DNA of 64,000 nucleotides from CAVOJV01 sp963696325 (GTDB taxonomy: Bacteria; Pseudomonadota; Gammaproteobacteria; Competibacterales; Competibacteraceae). Below, piece by piece: positions 26,763 to 35,511 of the stretch; position 1 is the stretch's first letter, and each line of letters opens with the position of its first letter. A program made the translations under genes and the position numbers. The stretch spans positions 1-64,000 of the forward strand of contig CAVOJV010000015.1 in NCBI GenBank assembly GCA_963696325.1. The letters run 5' to 3'. The notes under the pieces were generated by a model. It searched no databases and was not told the DNA's origin. It saw nothing but the letters and a program-made list of their open reading frames with translations.

Positions 26763-27462
26763 AATACGGGATCTCTAAAGGAGGCGATTAGACGGGAACT
26801 GCCGGAATTGTTGCGGACGGAGCCGGACTTCCGCGCCGAGATTCTGGAATTGACCCGGCGGGAGTACGCGGGGCGGGCGGAAACCCAGGACCGGTTTTAC
26901 GACCTCCTGGCGGTATTGCGCCGCGACCGGGAGGAGCGAACCCGCGACTGGGAAGAATACAGGGACGAGCAGACCCGTAAGTGGGACGAGCAGACCCGTG
27001 GGAAGCCAACCAGGTGGAACTGCGGTGGCTTTACGAAGAGATCATGGCCCAGGCGCAGAAACGCGAGCGTGGCATTGGGGCGCTGGGGTCGCGCTGGGGC
27101 CTGCAATCCGAGAAGGCGTTCCGCGACGCGCTGGCGGGGATTCTGGAAAGGAACTTTGGGGTGCAGGTGGTCAACGTCAACGAGTACGATGATCAGGGCG
27201 AGGTGTTCGGGCGGCCGGATCAGGTGGGGCTGGATGTCATCATTAAGAACGGGTTGTTGCTGATTGGTGAGTTAAAACCGTCCATTGACAAAGCCGGGAT
27301 CTATAGTTTCGAGCGCAAGGCATGGTTTTACGAGCGCCGGCATCAGCGCCAGGCCAACCGCTTGATCGTGATCTCGCCGATGATCGACGCCCGGGCGCGT
27401 AAGGTGGCGGAGCGGTTGGGGTTGAGACCTGCGGCGATTCCATCGAGGTGGAGACTTTGTGA
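26763..27462 (+). pseudogene. DUF3782-type putative nuclease, frameshifted
   Basis: The N-terminal half begins NTGSLKEAIRRELPELLRTE and has a charged coiled coil with repeats of the type RDREERTRDWEEYRDEQTRK. After a shift near 27000 the C-terminal half reads ELRWLYEEIMAQAQKRERGI, WGLQSEKAFRDALAGILE, DDQGEVFGRPDQVGLDVIIK and LLIGELKPSID; the D...E-x-K spacing suggests a PD-(D/E)XK nuclease fold. A second shift near 27425 restores the family ending SIEVETL. No standard start codon was found near the expected beginning; TTG at 26808 is possible, so the 5' end may have been lost to the neighbouring IS982. Confidence 0.65.
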
Positions 27463-27495
27463 GGGGGAAGGTCCAAGGTGATAAGGGGAAAGGGG

Positions 27496-27637
27496 ATGCG
27501 ATTTGAGAATGTGGAGGTATGGAAATCAGTTATGTTGACGGGGATATTGGGCGGGCTGGATTCAGGAAAGTATTGAAATCTCCGCGCTGCTCGTCGGCCT
27601 GATTAGAACGAAGCGTGCGCATATCGCCGAAGGATGA
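27496..27637 (+). pseudogene. Four-helix-bundle protein, internally deleted copy A
   Basis: The start MRFENVEVWKSV matches the N-terminus of the gene at 28360. The sequence then jumps to its C-terminal part (GWIQESIEISALLVGLIRTK in the right frame). The middle, including the conserved EQLTRAADLSVLSNIAEGFE block, is deleted. A broken paralog. Confidence 0.65.
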
Positions 27638-27770
27638 TCTTTGGCCTGTCGCCTTTGGCCTTGGTAGGGGAGAGCCAGGGGTAGAGAGTGTGAACGATGA
27701 TCGGTATGCAATTCGTACCCTACCTCGCCAAGGGCTATACTAATTTTGTTAAACACAGGAAGCGGCAGCC

Positions 27771-28039
27771 ATGCCCACCATCAGCATGTTTTACGGCATC
27801 ATCATTCGGATGATGTTCATGGATACGCAACAACATCATCTGCCACATGTCCATGTGGACTACCAAGGTCAGAAGGCGGTGATCTCTATTCCCGATGGGG
27901 ATCTTCTGGAGGGAGCTTTCCGGCTAAAAAACTACGCCTTGTGCAGGCTTGGATTGCCATCCATGAAGAGGAATTGATAGCGGATTGGGCGTTGGCAGTG
28001 AATGGTGAGCCAGTGTTTCCGATTGACCCCTTGCGTTGA
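27771..28039 (+). pseudogene. DUF4160 protein, one frameshift
   Basis: Short protein starting MPTISMFYGIIIRM with the DUF4160 core HHLPHVHVDYQGQKAVIS. The frame breaks at an A6 run near 27930 (FRLKN); in the next frame it continues LRLVQAWIAIHEEELIADWA to the expected end FPIDPLR at 28039. DUF4160 genes regularly precede DUF2442 genes, as here, in a pair often suspected to be a toxin-antitoxin module. One base restores the full protein. Confidence 0.75.
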
Positions 28040-28049
28040 GGTGCTGGCG

Positions 28050-28331
28050 ATGATCGAGGTGAATGCTGTCGAGGCGGTTTCCGACTTTGGATTAATTCTG
28101 ACCTTCAACAACGGCGAGCGGCGGCGTTTTGATATGCGTCCTTATCTGCATTACCCCGTGTTTCGCCGTCTGGAAAACCCAGGCTATTTTTCCCTGGCAC
28201 GGATCGATTACGGCACCGTGACATGGCCCGGTGATATTGATATTGCACCAGAGACGCTTTACGAGTGCTCGGTGCTGCTGGCTAGTTCATCTCCTTTAGA
28301 GAACAAGACCGGTGAGGAGTGGCGGCTTTGA
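28050..28331 (+). CDS. DUF2442 domain protein
   Basis: 93 residues. The core LTFNNGERRRFDMRPYL, PVFRRLENPGYF, then YGTVTWPGDIDIAPETLYE is the DUF2442 signature. The function is unknown; it is paired with the DUF4160 gene 10 bp upstream and preceded by GAGGTG. Intact. Confidence 0.8.
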   Translation: MIEVNAVEAVSDFGLILTFNNGERRRFDMRPYLHYPVFRRLENPGYFSLARIDYGTVTWPGDIDIAPETLYECSVLLASSSPLENKTGEEWRL

Positions 28332-28359
28332 ACGTTATCCCGGCGAAAGGCGCAAGGCG

Positions 28360-28717
28360 ATGCGATTTGAGGATTTGGAGGTATGGACGCGGTCGGCGCG
28401 GTTGAGTGCCGATATTTATAAGGGCATGAGGCCGGTTCGGGATTTGGATTTTCGGGAGCAGTTGACGCGGGCGGCGGATTTGTCGGTGCTAAGCAATATT
28501 GCGGAAGGGTTTGAACGGGAATCGAACCGAGAATTTGTGAATTTCCCGTCGTATGCAAAAGGTTCCTGTGGCGAGTTACGGACACCAATCTTTATTGATC
28601 GAGATTGGGCGGGGCTGGATTCAGGAACGTATTGAAATCTCCCCGCTGCTCGCCGGCCTGATCAAAACGAGGCGTGTGCCTATCGCTGAAGGATACCCTT
28701 TCGCCTTTCGCCTTTGA
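28360..28717 (+). pseudogene. Four-helix-bundle protein, C-terminal frameshift (copy B)
   Basis: Starts MRFEDLEVWTRSARLSADIY, followed by DFREQLTRAADLSVLSNIAE and GFERESNREFVNF, the pattern of the 23S-rRNA-intervening-sequence/four-helix-bundle family (function unknown). The frame shifts near 28595: the true C-terminus WIQERIEISPLLAGLIK is in another frame and would end at 28717. The 5' end lies just downstream of the DUF2442 stop. Closely related to copy A at 27496. Confidence 0.75.
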
Positions 28718-28726
28718 GAGGTCATT

Positions 28727-28987
28727 ATGGCGCTAACTCTAAGCATACCAGATGAAGTCGCCACGGCGATCAAGTTGCCACGCAAGCAACTGGATCGGCA
28801 ATTGGCAATTGAAATGGCGTTTGCGTTGTACGGACGCGGTTTGCTATCCATGGGGGCAGCCCGTCGTTTAGCCAAACTGGACAAATGGACTTTCCTTGAG
28901 GGGTTGGGAGAAAGACGAATTGAGAGACATTATAGTGAATATGAGTTAGAGGAAGATCTTGACTATGCTAAAACCAGTAGTCAGTAA
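28727..28987 (+). CDS. UPF0175 family putative antitoxin
   Basis: 86 residues: LSIPDEVATAIKLPRKQLD, LAIEMAFALYGRGLLSMGAA, then RRLAKLDKWTFLEGLGER with an RHH/HTH-like arrangement, and an acidic tail (YSEYELEEDLDYA). UPF0175 proteins are commonly found directly upstream of DUF3368 PIN toxins and act as the antitoxin. The 3' end overlaps the next gene by 23 bp. Confidence 0.85.
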   Translation: MALTLSIPDEVATAIKLPRKQLDRQLAIEMAFALYGRGLLSMGAARRLAKLDKWTFLEGLGERRIERHYSEYELEEDLDYAKTSSQ

Positions 28988-29456
28988 TTCCTCACCGATT
29001 ATTCATCTTGCGAAGATAGATCAACTCAATTTGTTACAGGAATTTTTTGGTGAGCTCATAATCCCTGAAGCTGTTTATGAAGAATGTATTACAGAAGGCA
29101 GGGGGCGCCCCGAAGTTTCCAGGATCAAACAGGCATCCTGGTTGCGAGTGGTTCCGGTAGCCAACCAGCATTTGGTCAAATTACTGAACTCCGAAATTGA
29201 TCGCGGCGAAGCTGAAGCGATCACGCTTGCATTGGAAACTCAGGCATCGCTGGTTCTATTGGATGATGCCGATGCGAGGGAAAAAGCTCGACTCTATCAG
29301 CTCAGAATAACGGGCATACTGGGGGTGCTACTCCGTGCCAAAAAGTCTGGAAAGATCGCGTCGCTATCCGCGACACTCGCAGCGCTTTGCAATACAGGTT
29401 TTTGGCTGAGCGCCGAGCTTGGCAGTCGTTTGTTAATCGAGGCTGGGGAAAAGTGA
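28965..29456 (+). CDS. DUF3368 PIN-domain putative toxin
   Basis: 163 residues. PIN-fold acidic residues are visible in VVSNSSPIIHLAKID, LIIPEAVYEECI, EIDRGEAEAITLALE and LVLLDDADAREKA. Members are probable RNases (VapC-like). The gene overlaps the UPF0175 gene, a standard toxin-antitoxin layout. The ATG at 28965 is chosen over the upstream TTG at 28959. Intact, which contrasts with the decayed genes around it. Confidence 0.85.
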   Translation: MLKPVVSNSSPIIHLAKIDQLNLLQEFFGELIIPEAVYEECITEGRGRPEVSRIKQASWLRVVPVANQHLVKLLNSEIDRGEAEAITLALETQASLVLLDDADAREKARLYQLRITGILGVLLRAKKSGKIASLSATLAALCNTGFWLSAELGSRLLIEAGEK

Positions 29457-29511
29457 AAGGCGAATGGATGCCTCCCGTCCAGCCTGCTCCACAAGAACCG
29501 TCAAGGAACCG

Positions 29512-29976
29512 ATGAAGAAAATGAATTCCGTGGCTGATTTGGCGATCCACGGTGCGTCGCCGGCTTTTGCTGAACCTTTGCATGTCGGTCGCCCGAATAT
29601 GGGCAGCCGGGAGGCGTTTCTGGCGTATGCGAACGCGATTTTCGACCGGCGCTGGTTGAGCAACAACGGGCCGCTGGTGCAGGAATTCGAGCGGCGGATG
29701 GCGGATTTCCTGGGTGTGAAGCAGTGTGTGGCGATGGGCAACGGGATGATTGCGCCGGCGGAGTTGGAGCGGTGGGGTGAGCGGGTGCTGGACGCGGCGT
29801 TTTCCGCGCACGGTTGCCCTGTAGGCCGTTTGTTTCAATCGCGCCTGACCGGTAAGATGCCGCTTGGCGTTGATCCTCCGGGCAATTCCTCCCAGCCGCT
29901 GCTGGATTCGGGTCGCTACGAGATAACTCGCCTGTGCAGCAACTGGACCAAGAACGAATCCAGCATTTACGGCTAA
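29512..29976 (+). pseudogene. DegT/DnrJ/EryC1 aminotransferase remnant
   Basis: The N-terminal 80 residues are typical of sugar aminotransferases (HVGRPNMGSREAFLAYANAI, DRRWLSNNGPLVQEFERRMA, FLGVKQCVAMGNG). After that the catalytic body, including the PLP-Lys region, is missing; the frame continues with a short ERWGERVLDAAF-like piece and unrelated sequence to the stop. The first gene of the polysaccharide cluster is therefore a deletion remnant. The start is at ATG 29512. Confidence 0.7.
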
Positions 29977-31291
29977 AAATTTTGCATCAAAAAATCCTCC
30001 AGTTCAGCAAACGCCCGTTCATCCGCAACGTGGCAACGGTTGCCGGTGGTACGGCGGCATCCCAGGCCATTTTAATGGCCTTCTCTCCGCTGATCACGCG
30101 CCTTTATGGTCCTGAGGCATACGGCATTCAGGGTGTATTCATGTCCATCGCGGGCGTTATGGGGGCGATTGCCGCCATGACTTACCCAGTAGCCATTGTC
30201 CTCCCTAAACGTGATGCCGATGCCCTAGGCTTGGCCCGACTGTCGATTTACACCGGTATGGCGACATCCGTGTTGGCGGCAATAATCCTGTTCTTCTGCG
30301 GATCTGAAATCCTCTCACTTTTGAAAGCCGAAGAAATTTCGGCTTTTATGTATCTCATCCCAGCGTTCATGTTCACCTTTGTAGTGGGCGCGGTGGTGAG
30401 CCAGTGGTTGATTCGCAAGAGGGCCTTCAATCTGACTGCCAAAGTTACGGTTTGGCAGAGCCTGGTTATCAGCACGATGAAGGCCGGACTGGGTTTCGTG
30501 CATCCCACCGCAGCCGTTCTGGTTGTTGCTAATACCTTGGGTGTGTTGCTGAGCGCGGCAATGATGCTGTTGGGCTTGCTCAGGACACGTACAGCAAGTC
30601 AAGAGGAAACTAAAGTTTCCGAACCCTGTTCGAGTACTTGGGCACTTGCCAAACGGCATCGTGACTTTCCTTTCCTTCGTGCTCCGCAGGTGCTGCTCAA
30701 TTCGGTATCGCAGAGCCTACCGGTAGTGATGCTGGCCGCCTATTATGGGCCTGCTTCCGCCGGTTTTTACTCGATTGCTTCTGCTGTTCTGGGTATACCA
30801 ATCGTCCTTATCGGCAGTTCGGTCATGCAGGTTTTTTATCCCCGCATCAATGAGGCGATACATCGTGGCGAAGATGCGAAAGCGCTGATCATCAAGGCGA
30901 CGGTGGGGTTGGTGCTGAGTGGTGCGCTCCCATTTGCTGTTGTCATCGTTGCAGGGCCGACACTATTCAGTTTTTTTTTGGAGCCGAATGGCGGATTGCC
31001 GGAATTTACGCACAGTGGCTGTCGATCTGGCTATTTTTCCAATACATAAACAAACCGGCCGTATCAGCTATTCCAGCTCTTAGACTTCAGAGGGGCCTGT
31101 TGATATACGAGTTGTTCAGCACCGGTACGAAAGTGCTGGCTCTCTATCTCGGGTACACAGTCTTCGAAAGTGACATTGCCGCAATCGCCTTGTTCTCGGT
31201 ATTCGGCGTTGCAGCTTACGCATGGCTGATTCTCTGGGTCATTTTCCACAGTGGAAAGTTGGTTCCCGAACCACAATCTGATCGAATCTGA
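29934..31291 (+). pseudogene. Wzx-type polysaccharide flippase, one frameshift
   Basis: A MATE-like multi-pass inner-membrane protein that flips lipid-linked O-units. It begins near FIRNVATVAGGTAASQAILM and has about 12 hydrophobic segments, with VVMLAAYYGPASAGFYSIAS and LIGSSVMQVFYPRINEA in the middle. At a run of nine T (30971-30979, LFSFFLE) the frame shifts; in the other frame the last helices continue (AQWLSIWLFFQYINKPAVSA, then IAALALFSVFGVAAYAW-like) to the stop at 31289-31291. The start is uncertain (GTG 29934 or TTG 29982). One base separates it from a full-length protein. Confidence 0.8.
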
Positions 31292-31292
31292 G

Positions 31293-31916
31293 ATGAATTA
31301 CGAAAAACAGGTTGAAAAAAACCACTATGAATTCAGACGCTACATGTCAAAACAGCGGTGGTGCAGTACGTGGCATCAGCTTGATGAGATTCAAAAACTC
31401 AAACCGGAGCGTGTGCTTGAAGTCGGGCCCGGCCCGGGATTGTTCAAGATAGTGGCCGCAACGTTCGGTATTACGGTCGAAACGCTGGATCTTGACCCTG
31501 ATCTGAAGCCGGACCATGTCGCCTCGGCCACCGCCATGCCGTTTAATGACGCCACCTATGACGTGGTTTGCGCGTTCCAGATGCTCGAACACCTGCCGTA
31601 TGAGATTTCACTGCAGGCCTTCGGAGAGATGGTGCGCGTCAGTCGTCGCCATGTGGTGATCAGCCTCCCTGACGCGCGACCCGTGTGGCGGTATCTGGTC
31701 CATGTGCCCAAATTTGGCGCCCGTGATTTCCTTGTGCCGCGCCCGCAACTCAATGCGCGCGTGCATAAGTTTGATGGAGAGCATTATTGGGAAATTAATA
31801 AGCGGGGATATCTGCTATCCAACGTGATCACTGATTTCTCGAAGCGCATTCGACTGGTTAAAACCTATAGGGTTCCGGAGAACCCTTCTCACCGATTTCT
31901 CCTGTTTGAGCGGTGA
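31293..31916 (+). CDS. Class I SAM-dependent methyltransferase
   Basis: 207 residues, starting MNYEKQVEKNHYEFRRYM two bases after the flippase stop. Rossmann motif I VLEVGPGPGLFKIVA, motif II acidic LDLDPD, ATAMPFNDATYDVVCAFQML (methyltransf_11 type), then HLPYEISLQAFGEMVRVSRR. The substrate is unknown; the context suggests modification of the surface glycan. Intact. Confidence 0.85.
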   Translation: MNYEKQVEKNHYEFRRYMSKQRWCSTWHQLDEIQKLKPERVLEVGPGPGLFKIVAATFGITVETLDLDPDLKPDHVASATAMPFNDATYDVVCAFQMLEHLPYEISLQAFGEMVRVSRRHVVISLPDARPVWRYLVHVPKFGARDFLVPRPQLNARVHKFDGEHYWEINKRGYLLSNVITDFSKRIRLVKTYRVPENPSHRFLLFER

Positions 31917-31951
31917 GATTCATAGGCCCGTGATATGACGGAGAGTCAAAA

Positions 31952-32821
31952 GTGAAAACTGTAACAGTCATCATCCCGACATACAATCGAGTAAATATAA
32001 TTGAGCGTACCCTGGCTTCAGTCCTCGATCAAGATTATCGGAAAGTCGAGATTGTAGTGATCGATGACGGATCCACCGATGCCACCGAATCAGTTGTCCG
32101 ACGTATCGCAGAGAGTAATACTGATATCGACAAGTGGATACGTTATATTCGTCAAGAGAATTTGGGAGCATGTGTCGCAAGGAATCGTGGAATGATGCAT
32201 GCAACGGGTGACTACATTATGTTCCTAGACTCCGATGACTTAATCAAGCCAACAAAGTTAAGTGCGCAAGTTAACAAAATGGAAGCCGAAAATAGCCAAT
32301 GCTCGATCTGTGATTTCGAGTGCATCGACGAGACAGGGAACCCTGTTGGGCGCTTTAAAAATAATCGACATCCACATGACTTTATCCGGAACCTAGTGAG
32401 TCCAAGCATCTCGACAGTGCTAATGAGACGCGATTCTGTGCCTCCCGGGCTTCAGTGGGACTCCCGCTTGAAGAGGATCCAGGACATGGATTTTATTTTC
32501 AAGTACTTTGCTTCCGTTGGGACGTGGTCCTACGTCAATCAAGCACTATTTCGGTATTGTCTTCACGGCGGAGAGCGAATTTCCGATAGTTACCTCAAGG
32601 GGATCCAATACAGCGTATTGAGGAAATCATTCAAATCCTACATCGAGGGCAATGCGACTTTTATAACGACCGAACCAGTAGAACTCTATAGGGCTTACAC
32701 ACAGGCTCTCTGGAAACACCAAGTTAAGAATACCCTGGTAAGCTTTGTCCCGATTTCGTTAAGAAAGTTGCTAAAGCGCTTCCGATCTATTCAAATAAAG
32801 CTGCCATTTATGAACAGGTAG
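31952..32821 (+). CDS. Family 2 glycosyltransferase
   Basis: 289 residues, GT-A fold: nucleotide-binding start VTVIIPTYNRVNIIERTLAS, VVIDDGSTDAT, LGACVARNRGMMHATGDYI, and the metal-binding motif FLDSDD. A variable C-terminal acceptor domain ends with a basic amphipathic tail (LRKLLKRFRSIQIKL) suited to membrane contact. GTG start at 31952. GC content falls from here on. Intact. Confidence 0.87.
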   Translation: MKTVTVIIPTYNRVNIIERTLASVLDQDYRKVEIVVIDDGSTDATESVVRRIAESNTDIDKWIRYIRQENLGACVARNRGMMHATGDYIMFLDSDDLIKPTKLSAQVNKMEAENSQCSICDFECIDETGNPVGRFKNNRHPHDFIRNLVSPSISTVLMRRDSVPPGLQWDSRLKRIQDMDFIFKYFASVGTWSYVNQALFRYCLHGGERISDSYLKGIQYSVLRKSFKSYIEGNATFITTEPVELYRAYTQALWKHQVKNTLVSFVPISLRKLLKRFRSIQIKLPFMNR

Positions 32822-32901
32822 ACTGAATATTTGCTACAGTTGCGGAGAAAAATGAAGTTGCAGCCTATGATATACCACTAAAACTGCTATCAAATCATCA
32901 C

Positions 32902-33636
32902 ATGATTAATACACAAATAACCCCATTCGGCATACTCAGGGCTACCATTTTTCGGCTTAAGGAGACCAACCCGACTGTTTATTTTTTTGTTTTTTCACTG
33001 TGGTTTAGAAGAAATTTTCGTATCAATAGAAAGCGGGTTCGCGGGAAGCAAAACAGTGTAATAAAATGCAATGCCATTTTAAATGGCGTTAGATTTGATA
33101 TTGTTGGCAACAAAAATTGTATTGAAATAAATACAATGGCAATTTTGGATGGTGTCACATTTTATATTCGAGGAAGTTGCAATAAAGTAATAATTGGCGC
33201 GGATTGCAGAATCGCTAATAGTATTATTTGGATCGAAGACAACAGATGTGAGATCACAATTGGTCGTCAAACAACAATCGGCGGTGTACATTTGGCGGCG
33301 ACTGAAGATGAGTCTAAGGTTATTATCGGAGATGATTGCATGTTGGCTTATGACATTGATATTCGTGCTGGTGATTCGCACGGGATATATGATCAAAGTG
33401 GAAACCGACTTAACAAGGCTGAAGATGTGATAATTGGTGAGCATGTTTGGATTGCTGCACACACAATAATTCTTAAGGGAGTAGTCATTGGAGAAGGTAG
33501 TATTGTCGGGACAGGGGCAGTTGTCGTAATGAGTGGAATTTATCCATCTCATAGCATCCTAGTTGGAAATCCAGCTAAGGTGATTAAACAGGGAATTTGC
33601 TGGACGCGATTGCGTGCAAATTCTTATAAAGTATGA
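32902..33636 (+). CDS. Left-handed beta-helix acyltransferase
   Basis: 244 residues. The basic, hydrophobic N-terminus (VYFFVFSLWFRRNFRINRKR) is followed by hexapeptide repeats (GVRFDIVGNKNCIEIN, VTFYIRGSCNKVIIGADC, VIIGDDCMLAYDIDIRAGDS) and the typical end IIGEHVWIAAHTIILKGVVI, PSHSILVGNPAKVIK. It probably acetylates a sugar of the glycan. Very AT-rich compared with the window average. Intact; the end overlaps the following frame. Confidence 0.85.
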   Translation: MINTQITPFGILRATIFRLKETNPTVYFFVFSLWFRRNFRINRKRVRGKQNSVIKCNAILNGVRFDIVGNKNCIEINTMAILDGVTFYIRGSCNKVIIGADCRIANSIIWIEDNRCEITIGRQTTIGGVHLAATEDESKVIIGDDCMLAYDIDIRAGDSHGIYDQSGNRLNKAEDVIIGEHVWIAAHTIILKGVVIGEGSIVGTGAVVVMSGIYPSHSILVGNPAKVIKQGICWTRLRANSYKV

Positions 33637-33751
33637 GCCTGATAGAAATCTCGATAGCTATACCAATATACACTTAGCCTCAGCATTTAATTCCTGTTGC
33701 TATTTTACAGGCATCTTATATATGCCATGTATACAAGGTTTTGTTAAGCAG

Positions 33752-34970
33752 ATGAACGGAATAACGCAACGCATAAAGCGCATTACTATTGTAAACTCTG
33801 TTTTTTTAGTGTTGCCTTCATATATTCTTCATTATTATTTAAATGTCGAAGTAAACAGCTTGTTCGCAGTCTTGGGCAGTGTTTGTTTGTTGGTTGCGCT
33901 TCACGACAGTCACTGGAGGCTAGGACGTGGGGTATTGATGCTGGTCTTGAGTTTGTGCGGTATTGGCGTGATCGGTTCGATATTTTCTGGTGTTTTAAGT
34001 CAGTTGTTAATGGCTATTAGTCTTTCACTGAGTTTCGTTGTTGCATCATGTAGTTGGAGTCTGCTTTCGGATCAGCGGACACTGAACTATCTGATGGTTA
34101 TAGGTTGGATTCTAGTTGGTGGTGCAGTTTTTGCTTTCTTCTATGCGGTTTCAGGGGGGCCTCCGCTTGCTCAGATTGATTTGCTTGGCCGCGATAGTTA
34201 TTTTTACCTGACGACCTTCACGAATGCAGTTTCCGGTAATCTTATTCGAGCGGCTGGCAATTCTTCATGAACCCGGTGCGCTGGCGATGTTCGTGACACT
34301 AATCGTTGCGCTCAATGAAGCGTTTCAGAAGAACACGAAGTGGTCTGCGGCGCTGTTGTTTGGAGGACTTTTTACCGGGTCTTTTGCGTTATTTTTATCG
34401 CGATTGCTTATCTTTTTTTTAAAGGCCAACAGAAGAACCTTGTGCTGGTAGCTATAATCTTGGCTGCCTTGGGCGGGTTTACGGTGTTTGATGAAAGAGT
34501 TTCAACGCTTGCTGAAGCATTTTTTTTAAAGCGTATCGAAATTGTAGATGGGCGTCTTACCGGGGACAATCGCACACAACAAATGGAGTCTTTTTTCGAA
34601 ATAGTTGACTGGGCATATGACCCTTATGGGTCAAAAGGCTTCTAGCGATGATTATGCAGGCCGTGATCTAAGCTCAAATCCATTTTCTATCTATTTTAGA
34701 TATGGCATATTTATTTGGATTCCATACGTTATGCTGGAATTGTGGTTACTATATTGTTTTGTTTATTATCGACCACATTTGCGATTTACTGCATTGGCAT
34801 TATTTATGACTTTATTGCAGCGTCCTTATATTTATAACCTCCACTGGGGTATGATGATTGCTGTAGTGGCGGTAACAATTTATCGGGTTCAAAGAACTGC
34901 AATAATGGAGAAAAAATCATATTTTTCGATGAAGCTGACTCAGCGTGAATTCTTAAAACATCAGTCGTAA
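33752..34970 (+). pseudogene. Wzy-type O-antigen polymerase, three frameshifts
   Basis: A hydrophobic multi-pass protein in four successive frames. The first part has transmembrane stretches (VLMLVLSLCGIGVIGSIFSG; YLMVIGWILVGGAVFAFFYA) and ends in FTNAVSGNLIRA. After a shift near 34250 it reads EPGALAMFVTLIVALNEAF. After one near 34420 it reads LVAIILAALGGFTVFDERVS. After one near 34630 it reads FRYGIFIWIPYVMLELWLLY. The large loop with DNRTQQMESF fits the Wzy/WaaL ligase superfamily periplasmic loop. Wzy proteins have little sequence conservation; topology and context support the call. Confidence 0.65.
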
Positions 34971-35511
34971 ATGGTCGTTTGCCGAAAACAGCGGTCACAA
35001 AAATTTATATACGGAATAAAACCAATCCATGCATCCCAAGCGGTTCATTCCTAGATACCTTCTTAACCTTTTTTCGTCATTAATTTTTCCGACGAGGCTT
35101 TTCGGTTTGAAGCGGTGGCTATATGCGCGAGCGGGTGTAAGTGTGGGGGCGGGTGTCAAAATCACGTCTGAGTGCAGAATTTTCGGAAATGGTACGATTT
35201 CCTTCGGCGAAAATACATGGGTTGGGATAGGCGCGGAGTTTCATGTTCCCGTTCCTGCCCAGGTAACGATAGGGGGCAATTGTGATATTGCGCCCAGAGT
35301 TCAGTTTTTATGTGGCAGTCATTTGGTTGGCGATGCCTCGCGTCGTGCAGGCGAAGGCATCGTGGAGAACATACACGTCGGGTCGGGGGTGTGGATCGGC
35401 GCCGGTTCCACCTTGCTACCAGGCGCCTAATCTTGAGGATGGAATTGTTGTCGCTGCGGTTTCGTCTTGATTAAGGGGCGATATCCGGCCAACTCCCTGT
35501 TGGCTGGTAAT

